A DNA stretch of 64,000 nucleotides from Paraspadella gotoi (GCA_051294375.1 CM119264.1:12402263-12466262), one strand, 5' to 3'. Positions 47,240-59,706 are shown, counted from the stretch's first letter. Notes: generated from the letters alone by a model not told the origin. Numbers and translations: made by a program.

Positions 47240-48947
47240 TAGAAACCATCCCATTAGAAACAAGATAAAAAAACATGATGTGGCGACATCTCGACTCCCA
47301 TTTTTATCCCACCCTACTCTCCCTCCCCGATTGCGCTTCACTATCGTCCCCACGCAAAGGGAGCCAAACGCCGATACGAGGCGGAATCGTCGTCGTCTTC
47401 TTCATCGTTGTCGTCGGCGTCGTCGTCGGCGTTGCTGCCAGTTGTTTTTGCCCGTCGTTTATCCGCTGACGAAAAAGACAGATGCCGAGGCTTCCAGACG
47501 ACAGTCCGGTCGCAAACCCCCCTCCGCTCCCCGACGTCTCACGAAGAAGGATGGGCGAGGAATCCTTTGCGGTCAAAGGATTTTTTCTCCTATATGCTAT
47601 ACTTATTGCAGTCAGTGATAACTAGAAATTACAAATCACAAATCACAAATCACTTCGTAAAACTCTTTGTCTAATCTTTATTATAACTCAAGGATTAACT
47701 AATAACTATTCACCAACAAACACAATGATAAAGATACGTCTTTCGGAAAAAAAATTAAAACCTTGATTGTTGTCTCTGACTAATGTTTTAAATAAATGTT
47801 TTCGTAAATTAATTAAATGCGTCGTAAACAGTTTTATTGTTTTCAGTTGATTTAAACGCTAAACCAAAACTCCCTTTCTGTTTCTCTCTTTCGCTTTCTC
47901 TCTTTATCCCCGGTAACGCTTACCTCATTTTCTTTTTGTTACCTACTTTTCCTTTTTTTTCCTCGCATCTTCCTTTTTTTATTTTTCTGTTACGTCATAA
48001 AAAGAAGGCAGTTGAGAGAGAGAGCGGAAAAAAGAGAACTCTAAGAATTTGTTAAATATGATAAAAAATGAAGAGAGAGAAGAAAGCAATGTTTTCTTTA
48101 AAAAAAAAACAAAAAAAAACTGGGTTCTAAGTACCTAATTCAGAAAGTGAAAGAGGGCGAGAGTAAGAGATGGCATGAGACTTATATGAAAACTTATGAA
48201 ATTGTCTATTTCTGGACATTCTAAGTAAATACTTATTAATTTCTTTTTTTTTCAGTTTTGTTTTTATTTGGAATCAGGGAAACACAACCTCATGCTTAGC
48301 TACATGTTATTCGATGTTTTTTCCATGTTTTTACTTGTTCGATTTTTTTTGTCTACATTTTAATTTTATATAAATAAAAATAAAACAGGGAAATTTAATC
48401 TAAATTTATATCGGGCGTCTTTTCCTCGAAAGCACGCGACTTCAATACGAACCAAAGTGGATTTTAGTTTTCGCAGCTCTCTCTCTCTCTCTCTATTTGA
48501 TTGGCGTCGGCCTAATTGATTTGGAATAAATTAGCACAATCAAATACGGATTTAACGAACTTCGAAATAACGCCGATTCTGTAAACCAAAGAATTTTCCT
48601 CCTCGTTTTCCCGTCAGTGGCATTTTTTCATTTTTCAACTGTTTTGACGACGACAGAAAGAACTGTTTTAATACAGCATGAAAAAAATAAAACAATGCGA
48701 GACTTGATTCTGTACATATGTGGTTCAGATTTTTCTTGTCCTTCAAGTTTTTTTACAAATTTAACATTCCGATATATTTATTCTTTTTTTCCTGCTACTT
48801 TCTTTTCACGCCAAAAAAATAATGTTGGCAATTTGGAAGGAATTTCTTCGGCCAAGGTTACGGAATTTTGCGCGAAACAAGGTCAGGCCTGGAGAGAAGG
48901 GGAATAAGTAAGTGGTGGTTCTGCTCGCGTGGGTTATTGAACTCGAG
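47240..48947. other. copy B unique part without supported gene
   Basis: Matches 43,200-44,900 of copy A. Coding frames do not agree between the copies. Confidence 0.5.
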
Positions 48948-49468
48948 TAGAGTTCCGATAACCGTTAACAGTTAACGGTTATTAACGGTTAAAATAATTT
49001 TAACTTAACCGTTAATATATTTATTTTAACGGTTAAATTCGGTTAATTTTCAAGTATGATTTTTGTTATGAAAACTTAATTTTTTAAGAAAAAATTTTTT
49101 TTTCCTTATTCTCCTCTCCCTTTCTCACTATATTTTTCCCCCTCTCTCTGTTCTACATTTTCCCCTTTTTTTCTTTGTTATTTTCAACCCTTTAATCTTT
49201 TTCTATCCTAATCTATTATCATTTTTTCTGCCCTTCCGGTATTTTTTTTACTTTCTCTCAATTGTTTTCGTTTTCCTTTCAGCTAATTTTATACACTTAC
49301 ATCAAAGAATATTTTGAAATATAATATGCATCTGCATATATTTTTTTGCAAATCAAATTTTTACATGCAATAATATTCTATTTTTATTTTACTTTTTTAG
49401 CTTTTTTTTCAATTTTTCGATCATTCAATCATTCAATTAATAAATTGATATTAATAATTAAGAGAAAA

Positions 49469-49635
49469 CAAAGTTTATTTGTTTATTTTATTTTAATTAC
49501 AAACAACAGGTTTTTATTCCAAAAAACGGACATGTTTCGACTCTAGTTTTTCCGAGTCTACATCAGCGCGTGAGAGTCGAAACATGTCCTTTTTTTTAAA
49601 ATAAAAACCTGTTGTTTGTAAACAAATAAACTTTG
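49469..49635 (-). mobile_element. second palindromic element with hammerhead-like core, nested in the MITE
   Basis: Inverted arms of about 65-75 bases (49,469-49,544 and 49,573-49,635) surround a core that shares ACATGTTTCGACTCT and its partner with the element at 45,621. The arm sequences outside the core are unrelated to those of the first element. The left arm carries about 14 extra bases. A target duplication is not obvious. Confidence 0.7.
49528..49589 (-). ncRNA. hammerhead-ribozyme-like motif 2 (mutated)
   Basis: Same order as motif 1 on the minus strand, but the catalytic box reads CTGATGTA (one inserted T) before GACTC...GAGTC-GAAAC, so it is probably inactive. Confidence 0.4.
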
Positions 49636-50374
49636 CTTCACTTAACTATAAACGCAATGAAAAGAAAGTCTTAACACAATATTCCTAATTATATTTATAT
49701 TTATGGTCATGGTTTATGAAAGACTAACAACAGAAAACATGCTTTCAAGAAACTAACAACTATAAAAATAATGAGGAGAGAAATAGATAAAGAAAAAGCG
49801 AAAACGAAAGAAAGAAAGAAAAGAGAGAAAGAGAAAACAAAATATACAGAATTAAAATTACATTGTGCTTTTTTCTTTCATTGTCTTTTTTCATATTTTT
49901 ATCATGCTATGAGGCAAAAGAAAAATTTATTATAATGCTGTTTTTTCAAACCAATTTTCTCATTTATCAACTATAATGTGTACCTCATCTATCTGAAATA
50001 AAAGATAAAGACGATTCAGTAGCCGGAGTTAGGGAGAAAATACCATTAAATACTTTAGTTAGTTTCAAATATTAATATTTTAAATTAAAATTAAATTATA
50101 AAATTAACCGATCTTAACGGTTAACCGTTAAAAACGTTAGTTTTAACGGTTAAGCGAAGTTCCTCAAAAATTAACGGTTAACGGAACCCTAAACTCGAGT
50201 AGCATCGAACGAAACGGATTTTTTTTGAATACTTTCGATATAGTACAGGGAAAAAATAGAATGTAATCGACGTTGTTAATGTCGTCTCGAAGGTATGATC
50301 AAATTGATCATGATGGCAGATTGCAAAAAGCCGCAAAAAAGTATGTTATGAATAGATTTCATCTTTAAAAAATG

Positions 50375-50773
50375 TTAGATAGAAAGATTGAAAGAACCTT
50401 TGAAAGGGAGGAAAAATAAAAATATCCAGAGAATCGCTACAACTTGAGAACTCGATAGAAAGATAGGATGGTCTTCCCAGTGAACAACAGCGCCAAGGGT
50501 CGGATTCGTGCGCAAAGAAATGCGCGCGTTGGCGTCCGGCAATGAAACGCCCTTTCTGACGTTGACAAATTCGTTTGCCGACATTTTGGGCGCGTCCCAG
50601 ACGCAGACCGAATCGCGCGAAAACCTCCAGAATTCTCCGACCCGCGTCTGTAAGCAGACTCGACGTTTTGGTAAACATATTTGTCTCCCGGATGGACTCG
50701 TGGGCTCGCGCGCTTTAATTCCGTTGCAATGGATGGTGTTTCGATTCTTTGGGGGTTTATTTTTTAGTTGCAT
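50375..50773 (-). CDS. candidate exon, copy B (unknown)
   Basis: A 132-codon minus-strand frame whose first part matches the copy A candidate (45,311-45,541). The middle is non-repetitive (for example ANEFVNVRKGVSL); the last 20 residues are hydrophobic and AT-biased and probably not coding. The product is not recognised. Confidence 0.25.
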   Translation of the reverse strand: MQLKNKPPKNRNTIHCNGIKAREPTSPSGRQICLPKRRVCLQTRVGEFWRFSRDSVCVWDAPKMSANEFVNVRKGVSLPDANARISLRTNPTLGAVVHWEDHPIFLSSSQVVAILWIFLFFLPFKGSFNLSI

Positions 50774-51131
50774 TGAGCGAATCTAAGGTCTTGGTATTAC
50801 TTGGATAAGAAAGGATAAGAAAGTCAACGATTGTATAAATTAATTTTCCAATAAATCTGAATAATCATCATAAATAATCCGAAAATCTGCTAAATCAGAT
50901 GGAAACAGTATGAAAGAATGTTGAAAAAAAAACGTGTGAGATAGGATGGAGAGGACGACTACAAAAAAATAAGAGTAAAACTGAGAGAGAGCGAGAAATT
51001 TGAAGAGAGAAAGATAGAGTAAGAGGCATGAAACCTCGGAAGGCAGAGGGCGCCTTCGACGGTTTTTCTTACTTATCTCTGGCATTAATCTGCTTACGCA
51101 ACCAGTTTCGAAGTAACGCCTCACTTTTGCG

Positions 51132-51132
<1 letters not shown>

Positions 51133-51209
<77 letters not shown>
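51133..51209. repeat. (CT)n microsatellite
   Basis: CT with one short interruption. A CTCTCTCCTTTCTCCCT-type repeat of about 25 bases follows at 51,300-51,390. Confidence 0.95.
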
Positions 51210-51211
<2 letters not shown>

Positions 51212-51390
51212 TCTTCCCATTGAATGGGGGAAGATTCTTATAAAAATCTCATACTCCCTCATACTGACTGACTCTCTGCATCCTCAGTCTCTTCTTCTCT
51301 CCCTCTCCGCTTTCTCCCTTTCCTCTCTCTCCTTTCTCCCTTTCCTCTCTCTCCTTTCTCCCTCTCCTCTCTCTCCTTTCTCACTCTCCT

Positions 51391-51940
51391 TCCTCCAATC
51401 CCCCTTTTCTCCTCCACTATAAAAAAAGGAAAGATAAGAGAGATCCGTAGGGAGAAGCCCAAAGCCCCTTTCCCTGCCAAGGGACTTGTATATAGGAGAA
51501 TTTGAAAGGGAGAGTCTCGATTTTAAAAATAAATAAAAAAAAAGAAGAGCCTGGGAGAATGAAAACAAAATATCAGCGAAAGGAGAAAAACCGGGGGGGC
51601 GGGGGAATATAAGTTGACGTTGAGGGCCGCGACAAGGACACGAGAAACTAAAAATAGATTTACACAAGTATTTCGATCTTTCGTGGAAAATATTACTTTA
51701 AAAAAAATAATAATCTTGGTTAAATCTTCGCTCCAACTTTTATTTATGAAACCATAAAAAATGTATTTTCAGCGAACGAAAACCCATTTAAAATAAAAGG
51801 ATATGAAATGGAAAGAAAAATCACGGAGAAAAGCGAATTAAAAACGTATTAAAAATCCAAGAATGGTGAACTCATGTGGAGAGCGTCAACCGTTTTGAAG
51901 ACTTAAAGGATTAAAACAGAAGGAAGAAAGGAACTTTTTT
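51391..51940. other. spacer, nothing recognised
   Basis: Purine-rich, then AT-rich; no supported gene. Confidence 0.5.
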
Positions 51941-52059
<119 letters not shown>

Positions 52060-52334
52060 GAGAGATAGTGTAAGTATTTGAAATCGGCTTTGTTGAAGCG
52101 ATAACTAAATTTAAAATCAAAGTCGATCAATCGACACAACAGAAAAACAAAGAGAGCAATTTGAAATTATATTCTAAGAATCAGAATTCAATCTTTGAAA
52201 TTCCTTGAAGGATTTATTTTCTCCACAAAATAGCGTGAAAGTTAACTTTGTTGTCAAATTTGTTAGTCAAATTTAAGGCTTCACTAAATAGAATTGAAAA
52301 TTCCCATCTTTTAAGATCTTTCTCGTCTAAAATC

Positions 52335-52400
52335 ATGGAGGCCATGTTTTTTTTCGGCTTTTTTAAATTTTTCGCGAAGAGAATCAAGCGAACGATTTGG
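52335..52400 (+). CDS. possible short first exon (22 codons)
   Basis: An ATG in a strong context (A at -3, G at +4) opens 22 codons (MEAMFFFGFFKFFAKRIKR...) and runs directly into a consensus donor GTAAGT at 52,401. I found no matching downstream exon, so this may be chance. Confidence 0.18.
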
Positions 52401-52584
52401 GTAAGTAACGATTCGAGGTCACAGAATTTGATTTTGGGTCAGGAAAAACCACCCCGCTTCTCTCGCGTACTTTGAGGCTTTCGGGTAAGTGGCGAATCAG
52501 GGAAAAGGGGAAAAAACTGAGGAATAAGTGAAAAAAAAAATTTGGGAAGAGGTCGAAAAATGGCGGGGAAGATTGAAATGAAAG

Positions 52585-52590
<6 letters not shown>

Positions 52591-52666
<76 letters not shown>

Positions 52667-52668
52667 GG
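52591..52668. repeat. (GA)n microsatellite
   Basis: GA with one ATGA interruption. Confidence 0.95.
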
Positions 52669-53914
52669 CGTAATTATTGGAGCCCGCTTTAGGCAAAAGA
52701 TGCGAAGGAAGGGAAACCCTTTGAGTCCGAGGGTCTCGGTTTGTTATTACATCAATCGGGACTCGTTGACCTCAGAGGCGCGGCCATCCCCACCCAGTCC
52801 TCCTCCTTCCCTTCTCCCTCCCTTCTCCCCACCCTCTTACTCTTCCCCATCCCTATCCTTCCCCCCGCCCTTCCCCCCACCCTCTGGCTTTTCCCCTTTC
52901 CTCCCTCAAATGTGCTTAAGGCTTCCTTCCGAACTGATTTTACGTATTCCGCTTGGGCTCTTCATACTTACGAAGCGTGTTCAAGTACTGGCCAAGTAAT
53001 CTCCTAAACACTCCACTGTGAATACTATTAACACATTCGAAATTATTACTTTCACTACCATAACCAATAATTAATTCCCTTGCAAGCTAAAATTAGCTCT
53101 CTCATTTCTTTCCTGTCCATTTAGGGTTGGGGACTTTGTATGAAGATTTTAAATGGCTTTGCTCGAAGGGTAAAGTCATGGAGGAAATGATAAATGGGGG
53201 AAAAAATGATTGAGGAAAGATGATTGAAAAAATGATTGGTTAATGGAAGAGGCCGATGGATATCAGGAGCGCAGACAAGAAGAAAGGAAAGTAAAGTAAA
53301 AAAAAAGGAAGCTTAAACGTAAAAAGAAGGTAGAGATAAAAGAAAAGGTACTAAAAAAAGAGAAGGTAATAATGAAATTTGTTTAACAAAGATCACATCG
53401 GACGGAGGGAGAATAAGTCTGATCGGTCGAATGTAAAATTGAGTTAAACGCAGCGGCTAAAGAAATGGAGGAGGAGGGGGAGAAGGAGAAGTGGGAGGAG
53501 GAGGAAGAGGAGGGGGAGGAGGAGGAAGAGGAGTCAAGGACCGGGCGAGAGACGAATGAAAATCAAAGGCGCGTGAAAAAAGGAAAATCAACATCGACCG
53601 ACCGGTTAACAGGTGAGGGGCAAAGCGATGAGAGGATAAAGAAGGACAAAGCGAGAAAAGGGTATGGGGGGGCAAAGAGAAAGTGAGGACAAAGAAGGAC
53701 AAATAGGGAAGTGCAAAGACTGGGCCAAAAGAGAGAATATTATCTAAGGGTCACGGGAATGAAGAAATAAAAAAAAATAAAGAAAACGGAATTATTGTAA
53801 AAGTCCTATTTTAGTGAAATATTTCTTGTTCACGAATGAGACACAAAAGAATTCATTAAATCGTTACAACCAATATTAAATTATCTATTTATTCAATAAA
53901 TAAGTTATCTTGCT
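52669..53914. other. spacer with C-rich and GGA-rich patches
   Basis: A C/T-rich stretch (52,780-52,910) would give Pro/Ser-rich peptides, and an AGGAGG-rich stretch (53,465-53,540) Glu-rich ones; both are compositional. No gene supported. Confidence 0.45.
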
Positions 53915-53947
53915 CCTGACTTTGGACTGGCTTTGGTGGGTTAAGGA
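53915..53947 (+). repeat. third copy of the 33-bp inverted-repeat sequence
   Basis: Matches the right arm at 23,363-23,395 with a few differences and extends into CCTGACTTTGGA, as does the left arm at 22,531. Confidence 0.6.
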
Positions 53948-54616
53948 ATCGATCCTTCCTACGAGGGAGTAACAAGTTTTCAATAAATTGTTTATTCTCA
54001 TGACAAAACTGTCCACAGAAACAATTAAAAGAATGACACATAAATATTAGCATCTATACTCGTAAAAAACAGCATAACGGTGCAGACAGCGCACAATAAT
54101 CAGAATCGCTCGGAAGAATATAGAAAAAGAGAAAACTGAAATATGTGAACGTGAAAAAAAAGGGGTTAATTTTCATTGAACGATTCTCAAAGAAACGGGT
54201 AAAGATCCTGACGTGAAGAAAGGCTGAGGCTCTCATAGCGCTAAAAAAAAAGGTTCCGAATGTAAGGCATAAAAATAAGGCGTTAAATTTGCCTGCGGCA
54301 GTATAAACAGGATTTTTCAAGCCATAAATTCGGTTCACGACCGGAGGGTAGGGAGGAGGAAGAGGAAGAGGAGGAAAGGGTGCTGAAGACGAGTTGGAAG
54401 AAGGATTAAAGGAAAAAGGACATCGAAGAGAAAAAAAAGAAGATAGAAGGTACAAGGTAGAAGAGGCGAAAGAACTGAGAAAGTGGAGGAAGAAAGGAAA
54501 AGGAGAGAGGAAGAAGAGGAGGAAGAGGAAGAAGAGAAGGACAAAGGAGCCTTCGTTCGAGTTCGCGCAGAGGTCAAACAATCGAAATATAACCTGCCCA
54601 CGTTTCGACCGAATTG
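53948..54616. other. AT-rich then purine-rich spacer
   Basis: GGAGGAAGAGG-type purine runs at 54,350-54,545. No gene supported. Confidence 0.45.
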
Positions 54617-54715
54617 ACGTCGGACGAAGACGACGACGATGACGACGACGACGACGACGGCGACGACGGAAATGACGTCAAAGAAAAAAAAGCAGACGAC
54701 GACGACGACGACGAT
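54617..54715. repeat. (GAC)n trinucleotide repeat
   Basis: Interrupted GAC triplets in two blocks. Confidence 0.9.
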
Positions 54716-54989
54716 AAAACTTCCCCTCTCGTTTCTTCACCGTCACAGAATCATCCATAAAAACGTTTTTCTGTTTTTTGATTCATGAGGCGATTTTTTT
54801 TTTCTTGAATTGGGGGGGGGGCGGTGAGCGGGGGGATTGGTAGGCCAGGAGGGAGGCGGAAACGATTTGGTTAAATTGAAAAACGTCTTGAGCGGGTTAC
54901 ATGGAAATGAGTAAATTGGGAACAAATCCAATATATTCATCTTTCGTATTGTCAGTGAGAACTATAGAGAGAAAGTGAAAGAGAGAAAG

Positions 54990-54990
<1 letters not shown>

Positions 54991-55066
<76 letters not shown>
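54991..55066. repeat. (GA)n microsatellite
   Basis: Pure GA, 76 bases. Confidence 0.97.
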
Positions 55067-55067
<1 letters not shown>

Positions 55068-55249
55068 AACGGGAAGGTAATCAAGGTATCGGAGCAAATA
55101 AAAAAGGAGTGTTGTTTTGTAGTCCTATTCGAGGTTAAGAACCTAAAAGCTCACCTTCCATTATCGTCACCAGTCAGCCCCTTTCCAGTTTGCTCCTCTC
55201 CCTAATGTTAAAAAGGTAAAGTTCACGAATTTAATCCAAACCAATATCA

Positions 55250-55325
55250 TGAGAAGGTCGAAGAGGGAGGAAAGGTAAGGTCGCAGGTTCGAATCTCGAT
55301 CGGACGCCGAGTAAAGTCATCGCTT
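55250..55325 (+). mobile_element. possible tRNA-derived SINE fragment (B-box)
   Basis: GGTTCGAATC (55,286-55,295) matches the pol III B-box, preceded by GGTCGCA as in many SINE heads. No convincing A-box and no tRNA fold. Confidence 0.3.
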
Positions 55326-56296
55326 TCGATCTTTGGGCTTTTTATCTTCTTATGTCTGTTTTGGTGTACTACATTATGATATCCTTATTTCACAAGTTTC
55401 ACACGTTACAATTGCAGCTCAATTCGTTGCGGTAAATTAATATTTCGATTTTCATCCCTTACTTTTCAAACTATCGCTTCGCCTCAGTTTTCTATTTTTA
55501 CCCTTTCCTAATACTGGAGCTTATAAAAACCCATTATATTTTGATTAATTTTTTCCCTCTCTCGTCTGCTATCGTTCAATTCGCCTATCTCTCGCACAGC
55601 TTCACTGCTCTTTCCCTATCTCCCTTTCCACTTCACCTCTCTTTCCCTACCTCTCTTTACGCTTCGCGCTACCGTGAGTATGAAAAATGAACCTTGGGAT
55701 CAGGAAAGGAAAAAAGTTTCCTGACCCCCCCCCCCAAAAAAAAAGAGATTTTCGCGATCGCGTTCGGGAGCTTAAAAAGAGAGACTCTCTTATTGAGAGA
55801 GAAAAGTGGACGAAAAGTTCGATGCGACTGAAAATTAACCAGAATCTCAGTGAAGGCGCTTTGCTTAGTAGCGTAGATCCAGTGCCGTCTGATTGAAGAA
55901 TGACAATTTGAAATATATGCAAATTGATAGAGAAAACTTTGGAGTTTTAGTTAGTAGGGAAGGTTTCTTGCTATTCAACCCTCCTTTTGCTTTACTCTCT
56001 CTGTCCTAAAAAAATAAAAAAATAAACTACTTTACCTTAACATTATATTGGATACAATTTTTAAAAAAGTTCTTTAATTTTAATCGTGTTCTCCGCGTTA
56101 AAAACGCTTCTCGCGTAGTAAATAAGTGAAGCGACCGATAAATCACATTTCAAAGGTCGAGTCGGAAGAGGATGGAACCGAGACGCGTCGGCCGAATGGA
56201 ATCCGAAGCGGGCTCCGCCGTCTGAACCGGGTGAGGGAAGAAAACGTGCGTTGACTCGTCGAAAAACGCTGTAAATATCATACCGTAACTGCATGA

Positions 56297-56298
<2 letters not shown>
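55326..56298. other. spacer, nothing recognised
   Basis: Mixed AT-rich DNA; a GC-richer part at 56,150-56,250 has no supported ORF. Confidence 0.45.
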
Positions 56299-56377
<79 letters not shown>

Positions 56378-56400
56378 GCACACTCACTCACTCACTCACA
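56299..56400. repeat. (CT)n-(CA)n-(CACT)n compound microsatellite
   Basis: CT to 56,364, then CA and CACT units. Confidence 0.95.
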
Positions 56401-57427
56401 CGCATAAATAAAGCCGTGCATCGTTAGGTTATCTCCATTAATGTTTTAAGAATGCCATCGCTACATCATCGCTCTGTCCACGATCAATCGTCCCAATAAA
56501 AACTTCAAAATGTATTTTGTATTTCTCGTCATAATTTTGTAAAGCGATATCGCTACAGTATAGCTCCTTTCGGCTCCAGCAAAGCTCCACCTTCGCTTCT
56601 GCTTCTCGGTCATTGGATTTTTCGACGAAATTACGGTGATGATTTTCGAGAATGAAGGAGAGAGAAGTAAAGGCGATGGGAAATGGGAAGGTGAAGCCAG
56701 TCCGGAGGGTGAAAGGAGTCGAGAAGGATGAATGAAGGTCTAACTGGGGAGGTAAGGATTAAAAGGCTGGCAATTTCAGAAGAAATCGTCTTGAGCAAAC
56801 TAATTAGGAATAATAAAGCGGAAAAAAATTGATGGGGAAAATAATTACGAAAATTTAGGAATCCAAAATGTACTAAAGCTATGTATAGCAGACTTAGCTT
56901 TGCTTTAACTTCAGATCTATAATTGAAAGGAATAGATGGGAAGTAGAGAGTTGATCTTTAGGAAGAGAGGATGAGAGGCTCGGATGGCGGCTCCCGCCCC
57001 CCGATCCAAAAAAAAGGAGGCGTTGCCCCTTGCGGGAACCTTGAAGACCGCCGCGGCAGACAGATCCATACACGAGACCCAATGGTCGTCGATTGACATT
57101 CTGACCTTGAAATATGAAGATTTATTGTTATGGGTTTATCACCGAGAAGGAACGGGGGAGAAGAGGGGAAGAGAGAGAGAAAGACGAAGGGAGGGAATGA
57201 GAAAAGAGAAGAATAAAAAGAAGAAGAAGAATAAGAAGACTACTGTTGGCCATTATCCAAACAAAAAGCCTCTTTTGCTCCACAGAGGATCGTGGTTTCA
57301 TCTCTCTGTCTGTCTCTTATTTCGAATTCTTTTCATTTTTTTCTTTATTTTTCCTTTTCGTATAATCTTTTCTCTTGCCTTTGTCATAGTATTTTCAATG
57401 CGTTTTCCTTTTCTTGGGATGAGCGTT
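56401..57427. other. spacer, no supported gene
   Basis: A plus-strand frame at 56,984-57,490 begins with about 45 plausible residues but passes into Arg/Glu/Lys and Phe/Ile low complexity, without splice signals that would rescue it. Confidence 0.4.
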
Positions 57428-57545
57428 ATATATACATATATATTAGAAAAAGTGAGAGTCGTTATATTTTTTATTTTATATTTCCTATAATATATATGTA
57501 TGTATATATATATATATTGTTGTACCAATTTCATATATAATTATA
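57428..57545. repeat. (TA)n-rich region
   Basis: ATATATGTATG and TATATA units with interruptions. Confidence 0.8.
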
Positions 57546-57835
57546 CAACGGTTGTAATGTAATTGATACAAATAACGGTCGCCGATGCTCAGGAACGATT
57601 ACAATTTTAAAATGGAAGCAACGAAATTTGTCGTGCAGTCAAAGATGAGCGTCTCACATCTTATGGTTATATGCGAGCAAATATCACAACGCGGAATTTA
57701 AGAATGCGTTCAGTCAAGGACAACTCAATGTCATTTTAGTCTGAAAACCGATGAAGTCTTTCAAAAATTTCTTTTTAAAATTGTTAAATATCTTTTAATT
57801 TGTATTTTTTTTAAAAATTAAAACATCATTTCGTT

Positions 57836-58205
57836 NNNNNNNNNNNNNNNNNNNNNNNNNNNNNNNNNNNNNNNNNNNNNNNNNNNNNNNNNNNNNNNNN
57901 NNNNNNNNNNNNNNNNNNNNNNNNNNNNNNNNNNNNNNNNNNNNNNNNNNNNNNNNNNNNNNNNNNNNNNNNNNNNNNNNNNNNNNNNNNNNNNNNNNNN
58001 NNNNNNNNNNNNNNNNNNNNNNNNNNNNNNNNNNNNNNNNNNNNNNNNNNNNNNNNNNNNNNNNNNNNNNNNNNNNNNNNNNNNNNNNNNNNNNNNNNNN
58101 NNNNNNNNNNNNNNNNNNNNNNNNNNNNNNNNNNNNNNNNNNNNNNNNNNNNNNNNNNNNNNNNNNNNNNNNNNNNNNNNNNNNNNNNNNNNNNNNNNNN
58201 NNNNN
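57836..58205. other. assembly gap (370 N)
   Basis: Unresolved bases; AT-rich on the left, GA-rich on the right. Confidence 0.99.
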
Positions 58206-58226
58206 TCATTTCTTTCTTCGGAGAGA

Positions 58227-58620
58227 AGAAGAGAGAGAGAGAGAGAGACGAAAGGCCAACGATGGAGAGAGAGAGAGAGGAGAGAAGAGAGAAGAGAGAG
58301 GGAGGGAGAAGAGAGAGGGAGAGAGAGAAAGAGAATTACACGAAGTGAGGCAGAAAAAGAGGCGGACAAAGGGCAAAAAAACAGGGGAAAGGGGGAGGCC
58401 GACCGACCGACTGAGGAAGAAAAACAAAAGGGGGAAAAGGGGCCGAGTTAGAGAGACGGTCGGACAGCGACTCTCTCGACTCGACAAATACAGATCCTCT
58501 AAATCGAGAAAGAGAGAGAACGATCTCTCGTCGGATGTAGAATTTACCGATATAGATGAGAGAGAGGATGATGAAGAGAATTACACGATCAGTGAGGCAG
58601 AAAAAAGAAACTTCTCTTCT
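58227..58620. repeat. GA-rich region with a ~35-bp direct duplication
   Basis: GA tracts at 58,227-58,330, and GAATTACACGA followed by GTGAGGCAGAAAAA at about 58,333 and again at about 58,579. Confidence 0.7.
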
Positions 58621-58710
58621 TTTTTGAGGTACATATACACACACGAGTAAGCGAAAAGGACACGATCCCATTTAGAAAAGGCAACATGTCTCTCTCCCTC
58701 GAGAAAAAAA

Positions 58711-59028
58711 NNNNNNNNNNNNNNNNNNNNNNNNNNNNNNNNNNNNNNNNNNNNNNNNNNNNNNNNNNNNNNNNNNNNNNNNNNNNNNNNNNNNNNNNNN
58801 NNNNNNNNNNNNNNNNNNNNNNNNNNNNNNNNNNNNNNNNNNNNNNNNNNNNNNNNNNNNNNNNNNNNNNNNNNNNNNNNNNNNNNNNNNNNNNNNNNNN
58901 NNNNNNNNNNNNNNNNNNNNNNNNNNNNNNNNNNNNNNNNNNNNNNNNNNNNNNNNNNNNNNNNNNNNNNNNNNNNNNNNNNNNNNNNNNNNNNNNNNNN
59001 NNNNNNNNNNNNNNNNNNNNNNNNNNNN
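58711..59028. other. assembly gap (318 N)
   Basis: Unresolved bases. A GA tract follows at 59,108-59,130. Confidence 0.99.
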
Positions 59029-59370
59029 GGGGGCATCCCGTCAATATGGGACCCCATTAAATTGAAGAGAGACTTAGAAAGAGAGAGCGGAAGAGAAAAA
59101 GAGGGTGAGTGAGAGAGAGAGAGAGAGAGACACAAAATTTGGGATGTCAAGTCCAACGCCAAGAGAGAAAAAATCCGTTTGGAGGAACAAGTTTTTAATA
59201 CGTTAAGCGGCAAGGAGTAAAGGATAAATTAACTACCAACCTAAATATAAAATGATGAAAGGTTTTTGATAAAATTGGCGCCGTAATTTTGAGTCCGTGG
59301 TGATTATCTAAATAGGGTCTGGACGCAATGTAAGCAATAAACATAACTGTTAAAGATACGGAGCAAAGAA

Positions 59371-59706
59371 NNNNNNNNNNNNNNNNNNNNNNNNNNNNNN
59401 NNNNNNNNNNNNNNNNNNNNNNNNNNNNNNNNNNNNNNNNNNNNNNNNNNNNNNNNNNNNNNNNNNNNNNNNNNNNNNNNNNNNNNNNNNNNNNNNNNNN
59501 NNNNNNNNNNNNNNNNNNNNNNNNNNNNNNNNNNNNNNNNNNNNNNNNNNNNNNNNNNNNNNNNNNNNNNNNNNNNNNNNNNNNNNNNNNNNNNNNNNNN
59601 NNNNNNNNNNNNNNNNNNNNNNNNNNNNNNNNNNNNNNNNNNNNNNNNNNNNNNNNNNNNNNNNNNNNNNNNNNNNNNNNNNNNNNNNNNNNNNNNNNNN
59701 NNNNNN
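59371..59706. other. assembly gap (336 N)
   Basis: Unresolved bases; the right edge abuts a 58-bp tandem repeat. Confidence 0.99.

Larger units (their letters stand above)
48948..50191. mobile_element. hAT-type MITE, 1,244 bp, 8-bp TSD
   Basis: The left end is TAGAGTTCCGATAACCGTTA; the right end, read on the other strand, is TAGGGTTCCGTTAACCGTTA, two mismatches in 20. It is flanked by a perfect 8-base repeat AACTCGAG (48,940-48,947 and 50,192-50,199); copy A has a single AACTCGAG (about 44,894), the empty site. Both subterminal regions carry about five copies of the motif TTAACGGTTAA or its reverse complement, as expected of transposase-binding sites. The interior is AT-rich and non-coding and includes a nested palindromic element. 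Confidence 0.92.

Noticed and set aside
54600-54632. CACGTTTCGACC stretch as a third hammerhead-like core
   Set aside because: The minus strand has GGTCGAAACG, but no CTGATGA box upstream; GAAAC alone is not enough.
56984-57490. 168-codon plus-strand frame
   Set aside because: Only the first part is of normal complexity; the rest is Arg/Glu/Lys and Phe/Ile runs, with no recognised domain.
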